From: Anaerolineae bacterium
GTDB taxonomy: Bacteria > Chloroflexota > Anaerolineae > Aggregatilineales > J027
Direction: 5' to 3'
NCBI GenBank assembly: GCA_019913005.1
Contig: JAIOHL010000186.1
Span: 1-57,861 of the forward strand
Length of the DNA stretch: 57,861 nucleotides
Below are positions 25,057-34,200 of the stretch, in pieces. A model generated the notes under the pieces. The model was not told the origin of the DNA, ran no database searches, and saw only the letters and a list, made by a program, of their open reading frames with translations. The position numbers and the translations under genes are program-made. Each line of letters opens with the position of its first letter. The first letter of the stretch is position 1.

Positions 25057-25779
25057 ATGATGAATTTTGAGCCAGAACTCCCCGCAAATATCCCCTATCA
25101 TGTCGGGATTATTATGGATGGGAATGGGCGTTGGGCCAAACAACGCGGCCTCCCACGTACCGAAGGACATCGGCATGGGGTCGAAAATTTGCGCGGTGTC
25201 CTTGAGGCTTGTGGCGATTTGGGGATAAAAATTCTCACGATCTACGCCTTTTCAACTGAAAATTGGGGTCGCCCGCCAGCCGAGGTACGTTTTTTGCTCA
25301 GTATCATTGATTACTTCATTGACCGTGAATTGAACGCTCTGCATGAAAAAGGCGTCAAGCTGCGCCATATTGGTAAGCTGGATGGACTCAATCCCCGTCT
25401 GAAAAAACGTATTCATGAAGCACTCGAACTCACCCGCAATAATGAGGCCATCACACTCAATATCGCCTTTAACTATGGCGGACGCGATGATATTGTTCAA
25501 GCCGTTCGCCAGATTATGCGCGAGGGTGTTGCCCCTGAAGCCGTCACGGAAGACCTCATCAGCCAGCATCTTTACACGGCAGGCCAACCCGACCCTGATT
25601 TAATCATCCGCACAGGTGGAGACATGCGCCTCAGCAATTTCTTAATGTGGCAGGCCGCCTATTCGGAATTTTATTCGACGCCGACCTTCTGGCCCGACTT
25701 TAACCGCATCGAACTTCTGCGGGCCATCGAATATTACGGCGCACGTGATCGCCGCTTTGGGTTGGTCAAAGAACCCTAA
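25057..25779 (+). CDS. uppS: isoprenyl transferase (undecaprenyl diphosphate synthase type)
   Basis: 240-residue cis-prenyltransferase that adds isopentenyl units to farnesyl diphosphate to make the lipid carrier for peptidoglycan and polysaccharide synthesis. The catalytic motif HVGIIMDGNGRWAKQRG (Asp21) is intact, as are YAFSTENWGRP and the C-terminal PDLIIRTGGDMRLSNFL with WQAAYSEFY. The cdsA and dxr genes that often follow are absent; a terminator ends the unit directly. Supply of undecaprenyl phosphate fits the polyprenyl-phosphate sugar transferase at 31553-33058. Confidence 0.96.
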   Translation: MMNFEPELPANIPYHVGIIMDGNGRWAKQRGLPRTEGHRHGVENLRGVLEACGDLGIKILTIYAFSTENWGRPPAEVRFLLSIIDYFIDRELNALHEKGVKLRHIGKLDGLNPRLKKRIHEALELTRNNEAITLNIAFNYGGRDDIVQAVRQIMREGVAPEAVTEDLISQHLYTAGQPDPDLIIRTGGDMRLSNFLMWQAAYSEFYSTPTFWPDFNRIELLRAIEYYGARDRRFGLVKEP

Positions 25780-25794
25780 AATTAAATTGAGACT

Positions 25795-25823
25795 AGGCCG
25801 AGTGTTTCGGCCTTTTTATTTTT
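25795..25823 (+). terminator. Rho-independent terminator after uppS
   Basis: The stem AGGCCGA / TTCGGCCT is followed by TTTTATTTTT, 16 bases after the uppS stop. Confidence 0.88.
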
Positions 25824-25839
25824 ACAGGAGTGTCCCCCC

Positions 25840-26919
25840 ATGCCTTCTGCTGCTTTAATGACGATTGAACGCCATATCCTTGAGGCCCAAAAAGAAGCCG
25901 CGCCCCAAGCGACGGGTGTTCTCACCCAATTGCTCTATGACATCGCTCTCTCTGCCAAAATTATTGCCCGCGAAACGACCCGCGCTGGTTTGGTGAATAT
26001 TCTCGGCTCGGCGGATACCAAAAATGTCTATGGTGAGCAACAGCAAAAACTCGATATTTTTGCCAACGATGTTATTTTTAAAATGAATGACCATACTGGG
26101 CGATTGTGTGTGATGGCTTCGGAGGAAAATGAAGACATCATCCCTATTCCTGAGCGCTTTGAATGCGGTAAGTATGTCTTGGTCTATGACCCCCTCGACG
26201 GCTCATCCAATGTAGATGTCAATGTCAGCGTCGGCACGATCTTTGGCATCTTCCGCAAAATATCCAACGGCCCACGCGGGGCGCTGGAAGATGTGCTGCA
26301 AGCGGGTCGGTCAATCGCAGCAGCAGGGTATATCGTCTATGGCCCCAGCACCATGATGGTTTACACCGTTGGCGATGGGGTTCACGGTTTCACCCTCGAT
26401 CCCAGTGTCGGTGAATTTATCCTTAGCCACGAGAACATCAAAATCCCCGCCAAATCCAAATATTACAGCGTCAATCAGGGCAACGAGAAATATTGGACAC
26501 CCGGCGTGCGGCATTATGTCAAATGGCTGCAAGGCATTTATGGCGAAGGCAGCAAGCCCCTGTCGCAGCGCTATATCGGCTCACTAGTGGCGGATTTTCA
26601 TCGTAATATGCTCAACGGCGGTGTCTATGTTTATCCCGGTGATTTGAATGACCCCAACGACCCCTGTGGCAAATTGCGCCTATTATTCGAGGCCATTCCG
26701 TTGGGCTATATTGCCGAGCAAGCGGGTGGCGCGGCCTCCGATGGGGACATGCCTGTTTTGGATATTGTGCCCCATAAATTACAGCAGCGTGTCCCGTTGT
26801 TTATCGGCAATTCCGAATTAGTCAACAAAGCCAATCAATTTATCCGCGATTATGACCGCGAGTGGTTGGAGATTTATCGTACCCATCGTGACCAACAGAA
26901 ATTGGTGAATCGTGAATAA
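25840..26919 (+). CDS. fbp: class I fructose-1,6-bisphosphatase
   Basis: 359 residues. It hydrolyses fructose 1,6-bisphosphate to fructose 6-phosphate in gluconeogenesis or the Calvin cycle. The metal site [10 protein letters not shown] (Asp117, Asp120) is present, preceded by MASEENEDI with the Glu pair, and followed by SVGTIFGIF. Substrate-binding segments [12 protein letters not shown] and GGVYVYPGD are also intact, with the class I ending LYEA-type [17 protein letters not shown]. Length and motif set exclude the GlpX class II type. A CAGGAG ribosome binding site lies 14 bases ahead of the ATG, directly after the uppS terminator, so it may be made from read-through or a promoter inside that gap. 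Confidence 0.95.
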   Translation: MPSAALMTIERHILEAQKEAAPQATGVLTQLLYDIALSAKIIARETTRAGLVNILGSADTKNVYGEQQQKLDIFANDVIFKMNDHTGRLCVMASEENEDIIPIPERFECGKYVLVYDPLDGSSNVDVNVSVGTIFGIFRKISNGPRGALEDVLQAGRSIAAAGYIVYGPSTMMVYTVGDGVHGFTLDPSVGEFILSHENIKIPAKSKYYSVNQGNEKYWTPGVRHYVKWLQGIYGEGSKPLSQRYIGSLVADFHRNMLNGGVYVYPGDLNDPNDPCGKLRLLFEAIPLGYIAEQAGGAASDGDMPVLDIVPHKLQQRVPLFIGNSELVNKANQFIRDYDREWLEIYRTHRDQQKLVNRE

Positions 26920-27138
26920 TCGCATGAAAAAGTCTTGCCCTGCCAAACAGAGTGTGATATATTGTGATTTATGGGTGGTCTAGTAGTGTAACCCTATCCC
27001 CAGCAATTATCGTTTCTACACTGTTTGTGGACTAATTGAAAAACACACACCTGACCTACATGGTCCTATTCTTGGCATTTATCAGCACTCTACCACTGTG
27101 TCCTTTACCATTCACCCTACTATAACAGGTAAACTTTC

Positions 27139-28404
27139 ATGGATATAGCAGAATTAGAACGGATGACCCTTGTCGAACTGCGAACGATTGCACGTGAAGC
27201 AGAAATCGCCGGGTACAGCCGCCTCAAGAAAGAAGAATTAATCCTCCGCATCCTCCGCGACAAAGCTGAAAAACAAGGCCATCAACTGCGTGGTGGGATT
27301 TTAGAAATCATTGAAGATGGCATCGGCTTTTTGCGCTCATCCAGCTATCTTCCCGGCTCAGATGACATCTATGTCAGCCAAACGCAAATTCGACGTTTTA
27401 ATTTGCGCACGGGCGATATGGTCATTGGGCAAATTCGGCCACCCAAAGATTCCGAGAAATATTACGGCCTACTGCGTGTTGAAGCCGTCAATGGCATGGA
27501 TCCCGAACTCATTAAGAATCGGCCCAATTTTGAAAATTTGACGCCCATTTTCCCCCTAGAACGTTTTAATCTGGAAACGAACGGGCGTATTCTTTCCACT
27601 CGCTTGCTCAACCTGATCGCCCCCATTGGTAAAGGCCAGCGTGGTCTATTTGTGAGTCCGCCCAAAGCAGGTAAAACCACCGTACTGAAAGAAGTGGCAA
27701 ACGCCATCAGCACCAACTATCCCGGTGTCCATTTGATGGTCGTCTTGATTGGTGAGCGTCCCGAAGAAGTCACCGATATGGATCGTTCGGTAGATGCCGA
27801 AGTGGTCAGCAGCACCTTTGACGATTTGGCCCAAAGCCATGTGCGAGTAGCAGAAATGGCCCTCGCCCGTGCCAAGCGCCTTGTCGAAAGTGGCCGCGAT
27901 GTAGCGATTTTATTGGACAGTATCACCCGTCTGGCGCGTGCCTACAATCTCGTCGTCCCACCAAGTGGTCGCACCCTTACCGGTGGTCTTGACCCCTCCG
28001 CCCTCTATCCACCCAAACGTTTCTTCGGGGCCGCCCGTAACGTTGAAGAAGGCGGCAGCTTAACGATTGTGGCGACGTGTTTGGTCAAGACAGGCAGCCG
28101 CATGGACGACGTGATTTACGAAGAATTTAAGGGCACGGGTAACATGGAACTCCATCTGGCCCGTGAACTCCAAGAGCGCCGCGTTTTCCCGGCTTTCGAT
28201 ATTCTGCAATCCTCCACCCGTCGTGAAGAACTGCTGCTTGGGCCAGACATCACCCAACGAGTATGGACCATGCGCCGCATGTTCGACATGATGGTCAAAG
28301 AGGACGGCGACGAAAGTGTCGAAGCCACCGAACGCCTGCTCAGTCAACTCCGCCGCACCGAGAACAACGAAGAATTCCTCGAAGGCTTGATGGTCGGTAG
28401 CTAA
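27139..28404 (+). CDS. rho: transcription termination factor Rho
   Basis: 421 residues. Hexameric RNA-dependent ATPase that ends transcription. The N-terminal Rho-N helix bundle is present ([18 protein letters not shown]). The cold-shock-like RNA-binding domain follows ([15 protein letters not shown] and [18 protein letters not shown]), then Walker A PPKAGKTT (residues 174-181) and Walker [17 protein letters not shown]. The Q/R loops are complete ([15 protein letters not shown] and [27 protein letters not shown]). The start ATG has a modest ACAGGTAA ribosome binding site. The 219-base gap upstream is long for this region; rho genes are often autoregulated through their leaders, but nothing specific was identified there. 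Confidence 0.97.
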   Translation: MDIAELERMTLVELRTIAREAEIAGYSRLKKEELILRILRDKAEKQGHQLRGGILEIIEDGIGFLRSSSYLPGSDDIYVSQTQIRRFNLRTGDMVIGQIRPPKDSEKYYGLLRVEAVNGMDPELIKNRPNFENLTPIFPLERFNLETNGRILSTRLLNLIAPIGKGQRGLFVSPPKAGKTTVLKEVANAISTNYPGVHLMVVLIGERPEEVTDMDRSVDAEVVSSTFDDLAQSHVRVAEMALARAKRLVESGRDVAILLDSITRLARAYNLVVPPSGRTLTGGLDPSALYPPKRFFGAARNVEEGGSLTIVATCLVKTGSRMDDVIYEEFKGTGNMELHLARELQERRVFPAFDILQSSTRREELLLGPDITQRVWTMRRMFDMMVKEDGDESVEATERLLSQLRRTENNEEFLEGLMVGS

Positions 28405-28416
28405 TTTGAAATGAAT

Positions 28417-28447
28417 GTGTCCATGCTGACAAAATCAACATGGACAC
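28417..28447 (+). terminator. stem-loop after rho (possible terminator)
   Basis: A 9-bp perfect stem GTGTCCATG / CATGGACAC with a 13-base loop begins 12 bases after the rho stop. The following TGGTTTATT is only partly T-rich, so termination there may be incomplete. Confidence 0.5.
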
Positions 28448-28467
28448 TGGTTTATTCAATTCATTGC

Positions 28468-29352
28468 CTAGTTGGTGTTCGGCGCGATAACTTCAATTAA
28501 CTCGATTCGGCCTTCCCCACCTTCAACCACCTCTTCAAGCATCAGACCTACCCCGGCGGCATAATATTTGTTTTCGGCTTTGCCCGGTTCCAGAGGTGTC
28601 CATTCTTTCGTCACTAGCACATTTTCAAATGAACCATACGCGATGGTGACCGATTCAGTTAGGCTAATGACTTCCGCCATATCTTCGGCCTCGCCGACAT
28701 AATATTCCTGCCGATAACTCTCGCCGATTTCAGGTTGGGCCTGCATGACAATGCCGGGAAGTGCCCCATCCACACCCGCTTCCCATGCACCATTGGAATT
28801 GACCGCAACACCGTTCTCATATTCATGGGTGTCTTCGCCCATATACCAAACATTGCCGTCCTTGTCTTGGGCGTACCAATCAAACGTATCCTCGATCATT
28901 TCGCCATCCAGCCATACCGTGTCCTGCACGATCACACAGGTGATTCCCATGACCACGCGCGTTTCATCCAACACCTTGACCTCGATGCGCTCCAATCCAT
29001 CTTCAGTTTCACCTTCATACACCCACGCCGTGCCGGGGACGAGAGGGAAATAGGGATTATCTACGCCCTGCACAAAATTAGCCGGGTCAATATTGGGCGA
29101 ATAGACTTCATCCTCAGCCGCGTCATCTTCCCCTGCTTCATCTTCACAATCCTCATCATCCTCGTCCTCGTCTTCGTCGGCATCATCGTCATCACCTGTT
29201 TCATCTTCGTCCTCACACCCCTCGTCTTGAGCCAGCACCGACATGGGAAAATCGAACTTGACCGCCCCCACAAATAACAATCCGACCACCAGCACTATCA
29301 ACAGCCCAAACACCGACCACAGCGATTTACGATTGGCAAACATAGTTTTCAT
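28468..29352 (-). CDS. secreted or membrane-anchored protein with a long acidic tract
   Basis: 294 residues. A hydrophobic N-terminal segment (about 11-31) ending near SVLAQ suggests export. Residues 43-82 are almost entirely Asp and Glu with two Cys, a likely calcium- or cation-binding or repelling stretch. The remainder is a beta-rich domain beginning NPYFPLVPGTAWVYEG and containing DTFDWYAQDKDGNVWYMGED, a pattern seen in uncharacterised secreted proteins. The function is unknown. It lies 159 bases downstream of the histidine kinase gene on the same strand, separated by a dispersed repeat, and may be a target of that two-component system (inference). Confidence 0.78.
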   Translation of the reverse strand: MKTMFANRKSLWSVFGLLIVLVVGLLFVGAVKFDFPMSVLAQDEGCEDEDETGDDDDADEDEDEDDEDCEDEAGEDDAAEDEVYSPNIDPANFVQGVDNPYFPLVPGTAWVYEGETEDGLERIEVKVLDETRVVMGITCVIVQDTVWLDGEMIEDTFDWYAQDKDGNVWYMGEDTHEYENGVAVNSNGAWEAGVDGALPGIVMQAQPEIGESYRQEYYVGEAEDMAEVISLTESVTIAYGSFENVLVTKEWTPLEPGKAENKYYAAGVGLMLEEVVEGGEGRIELIEVIAPNTN

Positions 29353-29455
29353 TCCTCCTCATGAAATTGAGTAAACATGATCTACTCCATATTTTCACAG
29401 GCGAAAGTTAATCTGAGTTTAAACCAGTGGAGAAGCCACAGCAGAAGGGGAATTA

Positions 29456-29489
29456 GCCTAAATTGAGCGCGGCGGATTTATCCCCGCGT
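29456..29489 (+). repeat. 34-base dispersed palindromic repeat, copy 1
   Basis: 31 of 34 bases match the copy at 49202-49235. The core GCGGCGGATTTATCCCCGCG is a near-perfect palindrome around GGATTTATCC. Both copies are intergenic. Confidence 0.72.
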
Positions 29490-29511
29490 ACAAAATGGAC
29501 ATCCTTGAAAA

Positions 29512-30867
29512 TCACTTGGAGGTCGGCAAACGAATCGAAATCGTCGTGCCCACATTTAATTCACTATGGACTTCAATTTGACCACCATGTGCATCCATAA
29601 TGGCTTTGGTAAGTGGCAGGCCCAAGCCGAAACCGCCTGTCGTACTGGTGCGGGCGCTGTCGGCACGATAAAACCGCTCAAATAAATGGGGCAGATGCTT
29701 GGCCGCGATTCCAATTCCCGTATCCGTAATCGTTATCTTGATACTTTCCGCCTGCCGGACTGCCTCAAGCCTGATTTTCCCATCGGCTGGGGTATATTTA
29801 ATGGCGTTATCCATCAAATTTGCGATTGCCTGCCGAATTTTATCAGCATCGCCGGACAAGGTTAAATCGCCCTCTGTGAAAACGACTAACTGAATCGCTT
29901 TTTCATCCAGCATCACCTGATACTGGTTTCTCAAATCATGCAGTACATCGCCAATATCACATAGCGCAAAATTCATCAATCCCTGCTGTTCGGCCCGTGC
30001 CAGCGTCAGCAGTTGTTCCACCAAGCGGGTCATCCGATCCACGTCCCCTTCCATCGCCCGCATCATAGCCAGCAGTTCAGTGGCTTCGCGGGGTCGAGAC
30101 CGGGCAAGGCTCAACTGCATTTTGAGCATCCCCAGCGGTGTGCGTAACTCATGCGAGGCGTCAGTGGTTAATTGGCGCTCCCGTTGAAAAGCGCGATCTA
30201 GCCGACCTAACATCGCATTAAACGTCTGTGCCAACTCCCCGATTTCATCATCTGGCAAATTCATCTCAATCCGGCGGCTCAAATCCTCGGCATTAATCCG
30301 GCGGGCCGTCGCGGTGATTTGCGTCACCGGAGCGAGTGCCCGATTTGCCAGAAATAACCCACCCCCCGCTGAAAGCAGCAGCATAATTGGAATGGCGATA
30401 GCAAAACCCCCGGCGACCTGCTGAAGAAAAACGCGACTGTCATCCACCGAGTACGCCAGCACAATATCGGTTTCATCCAGCGGCACGATATACAAACGCA
30501 CATTTTCTTCGCCGCCGAGTGTCACATCCCGAAAAACCCCCTGTGCGGGTAAATCATCGGGCAAATCGAAATTTCGCGCCTCGCCTGTCCGAAAGTGTAA
30601 CTCGCCCTGACCATCCAAAATCCACACCGAAATTTCGCGCCGATTGAGTTGTGCGATAACATCATCTGGCACGGCATAAGTATCATTTTGGATCTCCACT
30701 ACTGACCGCAGTTGAGCGCCACTGAGTCGCAGAGTATCTTCAATTTGGTTATCTTGTTGATTTTTGAGGAACAGCAGGAGGATAACTGCGAAGGTCAGTA
30801 ATAAGACGGCCTCCAGCACGACTGTCCATAGCACCAAGCGCACGCGCAAACGGGCCATCTTAGGCAT
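29512..30867 (-). CDS. two-component sensor histidine kinase
   Basis: About 451 residues from the ATG at 30867, which overlaps the response-regulator stop by eight bases; the longer frame from 30894 is less likely. Layout: transmembrane helix (about 10-32), extracytoplasmic sensor segment of about 130 residues, second transmembrane helix (PIMLLLSAGGGLFLANRAL), HAMP domain, dimerisation helix with the phosphoacceptor His near residue 239 (TDASHELRTPLGML), and an ATPase domain. The ATPase has N box (NLMDNAIKYTP), G1 (DTGIGIA) and G2 (GGFGLGLPL). It resembles the OmpR-partner HK family (BaeS/CusS-like). The signal is unknown. It pairs with the upstream regulator. Confidence 0.93.
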   Translation of the reverse strand: MPKMARLRVRLVLWTVVLEAVLLLTFAVILLLFLKNQQDNQIEDTLRLSGAQLRSVVEIQNDTYAVPDDVIAQLNRREISVWILDGQGELHFRTGEARNFDLPDDLPAQGVFRDVTLGGEENVRLYIVPLDETDIVLAYSVDDSRVFLQQVAGGFAIAIPIMLLLSAGGGLFLANRALAPVTQITATARRINAEDLSRRIEMNLPDDEIGELAQTFNAMLGRLDRAFQRERQLTTDASHELRTPLGMLKMQLSLARSRPREATELLAMMRAMEGDVDRMTRLVEQLLTLARAEQQGLMNFALCDIGDVLHDLRNQYQVMLDEKAIQLVVFTEGDLTLSGDADKIRQAIANLMDNAIKYTPADGKIRLEAVRQAESIKITITDTGIGIAAKHLPHLFERFYRADSARTSTTGGFGLGLPLTKAIMDAHGGQIEVHSELNVGTTISIRLPTSK

Positions 30868-31534
30868 GATCTGAAATCCGATACCCCAAGCCACGCACCG
30901 TTTGAAGGAGTTTTACCTCATGTCCATCATCAATTTTCTTCCGCAGGGCATGAACATACACCTCAATCAGTTTGGATTCCGAACTAAAATCCATATCCCA
31001 AACTTTTTCGATAATCTGTTCCCGCGAAAGGATTTGGTGGGGATGGCGCATCAGGGTTTCGAGCAGGGCATATTCTTTGGCGGAGAGGGGAATCGTCACC
31101 CCGCCGCGTGTGGCTTGTTTGGTCGCGGTGTTAAGTCGTAAATCACCTACCACCAATTCCGGGGTTTTACTTGGCCCACTCCGCCGACTCAGGGCACGCA
31201 GTCGGGCCGTCACTTCTTCAACTGCAAACGGCTTGACCAGATAATCGTCCGCCCCGCTGTCCAACCCCAGCACCTTATCAGTTAAGGTATCACGGGCCGT
31301 CAGCATCAAAATGGGCATCATATAACCCTGCCGCCGTAGTGTTTGGCAAACTTCAAAACCGCCCATCCCCGGCAGCATAATATCCAGCAAAATCAAATCA
31401 TAGGCCGCGCTTTGGACCCATTCCAATACTTCAAGTCCATTGCTGACCACATCAACGGCATAGGCATCTTCTTCTAGCCCCTGCCGAAGCAGCGCTGCCA
31501 TACGGGGTTCATCTTCGACCACCAACACGCGCAT
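30860..31534 (-). CDS. OmpR-family response regulator
   Basis: 224 residues. The receiver domain (1-115) has the acidic pair Glu7-Asp8, phosphoacceptor Asp51 in LILLDIMLPG, the Thr in MLTARD and the Lys in YLVKPF. The C-terminal winged helix has LSAKEYALLETLMRHP, SREQIIEKVWD and a late VHALRKKID with VRGLGYRI. It is a DNA-binding activator or repressor controlled by the overlapping kinase. It begins 18 bases after the sugar-transferase gene, so regulation is embedded in the polysaccharide operon. Confidence 0.95.
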   Translation of the reverse strand: MRVLVVEDEPRMAALLRQGLEEDAYAVDVVSNGLEVLEWVQSAAYDLILLDIMLPGMGGFEVCQTLRRQGYMMPILMLTARDTLTDKVLGLDSGADDYLVKPFAVEEVTARLRALSRRSGPSKTPELVVGDLRLNTATKQATRGGVTIPLSAKEYALLETLMRHPHQILSREQIIEKVWDMDFSSESKLIEVYVHALRKKIDDGHEVKLLQTVRGLGYRISDHA

Positions 31535-31552
31535 GGGTCAACCCCGGAAAGA

Positions 31553-33058
31553 CTAATACGCCCCGATTCTAAACAACACCTTGGGCGCGGTTTGCAGCAA
31601 AATCTGTAAATCGAGCGTCAGCGACCAATTTTCAATGTAATAAATATCGAGCAGGCACATCTCATCAAACGGCACTTCACTCCGTCCGCTGATCTGCCAC
31701 AACCCCGTCATCCCCGGTTGCACTTTGAGGCGTTGATGCTGCCATGTTTCGTACAACGCGACTTCCCGTGCCAATTGTGGACGCGGCCCGACGAGACTCA
31801 TTTCGCCCTTCAGCACATTAAAAATATTCGGCAGTTCATCCAAGCTGGCCCGCCGCAAAAATCGCCCCACACCGGTAACACGCGGGTCATTTATTATTTT
31901 GGGCCGCCGCATATCCTCATTCGTCTCGCGCATCAATTTTTCCCACATCGCGTCCGCCCCTTCAACCATCGAGCGAAATTTAATCATGCGGAAGGGCTTG
32001 CCATTCAAGCCGATGCGTTCTTGCGTAAAAAATGGCGCTCCGGCGGTATCTAGGCGAATCGCCAGCGCGATCAGGCCAATAATCGGCAGCACAAACGGCA
32101 GTCCCAACACCACAACCGTCACGTCCAATGTCCGTTTAATCACCCGATTGGCGGGATGGAATTTGACTTCGCGGTGCAGCCCCAGCAGCGGAATCCCACC
32201 CAGATTTTCAACCTGCACCTGCGACAAATTCAGTTGATAAAGGTCGGGCACCGTCCGCACTTCAATTTTGCGCCGTTCACACTCTTTGACGATGTTTACA
32301 ATTTGGCGATGCTGCTCCCACGGCAAGGTGACAATCACCAAATCCACTACTTCCTCGTCTAGCACCGACGGCAAATTCGTAATCGCCCCGAACGATGTTA
32401 CCCGTCCCAAATCACCCCGATGAGGGTCATCATCCACAAACCCAATCGCCCGATAGCCGAGATCAGGTCGTGCCACCAATGTTCGCAGCACCGCCAGCGC
32501 CAAATCCCCCGCGCCGACAATCAACACCCGTTCCACCCCGATACCACGTTTTTGCAATCGCCGGATGACATTTCGCAGCAGCAGCCGCGAAAAACCCAGC
32601 AGCGCAATCGTCAGGATCACCGCCTGTACAATCATCAACCGTGAAAAAACCAATGGCCGCAGCAAAAAACTGAGGGCCATAATCACAATCGCACCATTGG
32701 TCGCCGCGTTGCCAATGGAAAACAATTCATTTGTCCACGTGCGTCCGCGCCGATTTTCATATAACCCCGCGCCTTGATTAGCAATGAGTACCCACACCAT
32801 AAAAATCAGCGCATACGGGACATACGGCCCAAATGGAGCGCTGTTGACCTCATCCACTGGCTCAAAAAGCTGCACGGTGTAGCGCAAATAGTAGGACAGG
32901 AAAAAGGAGAGGACAATCAACCCCGCGTCCATTAACAAAAGCCGCCATCCCGTCCAGCGATAATAACTGGTGAGGCGGCGGTCACGGCGAACGCTGATAG
33001 ATTCCTGCGCCGTTTTGGGCGACAAATTGAGGGGGGCGTCTGTTTTCGACGTTGCCAT
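31553..33058 (-). CDS. polyprenyl-phosphate sugar phosphotransferase for exopolysaccharide synthesis (WbaP/WcaJ type)
   Basis: 501-residue membrane enzyme that moves a sugar-1-phosphate onto undecaprenyl phosphate, the first membrane step of exopolysaccharide or O-antigen assembly. The N-terminal half has four to five membrane helices followed by a nucleotide-binding (CoA-binding-3-like) domain with VLIVGAGDLALAVLRTL. The C-terminal catalytic domain starts KRTLDVTVVVLGLP and includes GKPFRMIKFRSMV, RRASLDELPNIFNVLKGEMS and VGPRPQLAREV, all diagnostic of the bacterial sugar-transferase family. It is 3 bases downstream of the GT4 gene. Confidence 0.93.
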   Translation of the reverse strand: MATSKTDAPLNLSPKTAQESISVRRDRRLTSYYRWTGWRLLLMDAGLIVLSFFLSYYLRYTVQLFEPVDEVNSAPFGPYVPYALIFMVWVLIANQGAGLYENRRGRTWTNELFSIGNAATNGAIVIMALSFLLRPLVFSRLMIVQAVILTIALLGFSRLLLRNVIRRLQKRGIGVERVLIVGAGDLALAVLRTLVARPDLGYRAIGFVDDDPHRGDLGRVTSFGAITNLPSVLDEEVVDLVIVTLPWEQHRQIVNIVKECERRKIEVRTVPDLYQLNLSQVQVENLGGIPLLGLHREVKFHPANRVIKRTLDVTVVVLGLPFVLPIIGLIALAIRLDTAGAPFFTQERIGLNGKPFRMIKFRSMVEGADAMWEKLMRETNEDMRRPKIINDPRVTGVGRFLRRASLDELPNIFNVLKGEMSLVGPRPQLAREVALYETWQHQRLKVQPGMTGLWQISGRSEVPFDEMCLLDIYYIENWSLTLDLQILLQTAPKVLFRIGAY

Positions 33059-33061
33059 TGT

Positions 33062-34186
33062 TTACCGACTTAAAACTTGTTGATAACTTTCAAGTGTTTG
33101 TTGGGCGGTGCGTTCCCATGAAAAATTGGCGGCCCATGTTTGCCCCAATCGGCTACGTTCGACCCGCCATTCCGCATCATGAATCATGCGCGACAAGGCT
33201 TGTGTCCATGCGCTTTCATCATCCGATGGCAGCAGCACACCCGCCTCCCCTGCCGCTTCTGGCAGTGATGACGTATTGGAGGCAATCACAGGTGTCCCAC
33301 ACGCCATCGCCTCGACAATGGGTATTCCAAACCCCTCAAACAGGGTTGGATAGACGAATGCTTCAGCGGCGTTATACCACCATACCAATGCTTCCGCGTC
33401 CACAAAACCGGGCACATGCACTGTATCCGCCAATTGATGTTGCGTTATTGTCGCAAATATTTCGTCGTACATCCAGCCCTTACCCCCACCCAAAATCAGA
33501 TGCACCGCTTCCCGATCACTTCGGGGCAGTTGGGCATAGGCCCGCAGCAGCATCGGCAGATTTTTCCGGGGTTCGAGCGTGCCCAAAAAGAAGAAAAATC
33601 GCTCCGGTAGATTATGCTTCCGTCTAAATGCTGCCACTTCATCCGGCGGCAGCAGGCAAAAATCATGCGAGATTCCCGGCACGGCAACATCAATTTTTGC
33701 ACGTGGGATACCCATCAATTCAACCAGATCATGGGCGGTGCTTTCCGAAATGGCAATCACCCGTGCCGCTCGTTCACACGTAGACCGGGTAAGGAGTTGT
33801 AGATACTTGCGCCTCGCCCCCGAAAGTACCTGCGGGTAGCGGATAAAACTCAAATCATAGACCGTTACCACAAACGGACAGGGTACAAAACGCGGCGCGA
33901 CAAATGCCATCGCGTGATACAAATCTGGCTTGATCTGCCACAGTGCAAAGGGTTGCACCACCTGTTCCCAAACAATCCGCCGTTTGGGGTCATCCGTATT
34001 AAACATCCCCCGCCGCTCTTCCAATTCTGTTTGCAAGGGATGATTCAGCAGCACTGTATAACGCAGCGTCTCATCCAGCGCAGGCAGATTCGACAGTACA
34101 CCATAGATGTAGCGATGAATCCCCGCCGAACGATACCCCGCCCCGCGCCCCAACAAATGGGCGTTAATTGCAATATGGTTTATCAA
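33062..34186 (-). CDS. glycosyltransferase family 4 (GT-B fold)
   Basis: 374 residues, retaining sugar-nucleotide glycosyltransferase. The C-terminal nucleotide-binding half has [35 protein letters not shown], then the E-x7-E motif [20 protein letters not shown] and [12 protein letters not shown]. The N-terminal acceptor domain begins [19 protein letters not shown]. It is cytosolic or peripherally attached to the membrane. The gene lies between the solute-binding protein and the sugar transferase with tiny gaps, so it probably extends the lipid-linked oligosaccharide that the latter starts. Donor sugar unknown; mannose is common in this group. Confidence 0.9.
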   Translation of the reverse strand: MINHIAINAHLLGRGAGYRSAGIHRYIYGVLSNLPALDETLRYTVLLNHPLQTELEERRGMFNTDDPKRRIVWEQVVQPFALWQIKPDLYHAMAFVAPRFVPCPFVVTVYDLSFIRYPQVLSGARRKYLQLLTRSTCERAARVIAISESTAHDLVELMGIPRAKIDVAVPGISHDFCLLPPDEVAAFRRKHNLPERFFFFLGTLEPRKNLPMLLRAYAQLPRSDREAVHLILGGGKGWMYDEIFATITQHQLADTVHVPGFVDAEALVWWYNAAEAFVYPTLFEGFGIPIVEAMACGTPVIASNTSSLPEAAGEAGVLLPSDDESAWTQALSRMIHDAEWRVERSRLGQTWAANFSWERTAQQTLESYQQVLSR

Positions 34187-34200
34187 GTGTCATACATCCA

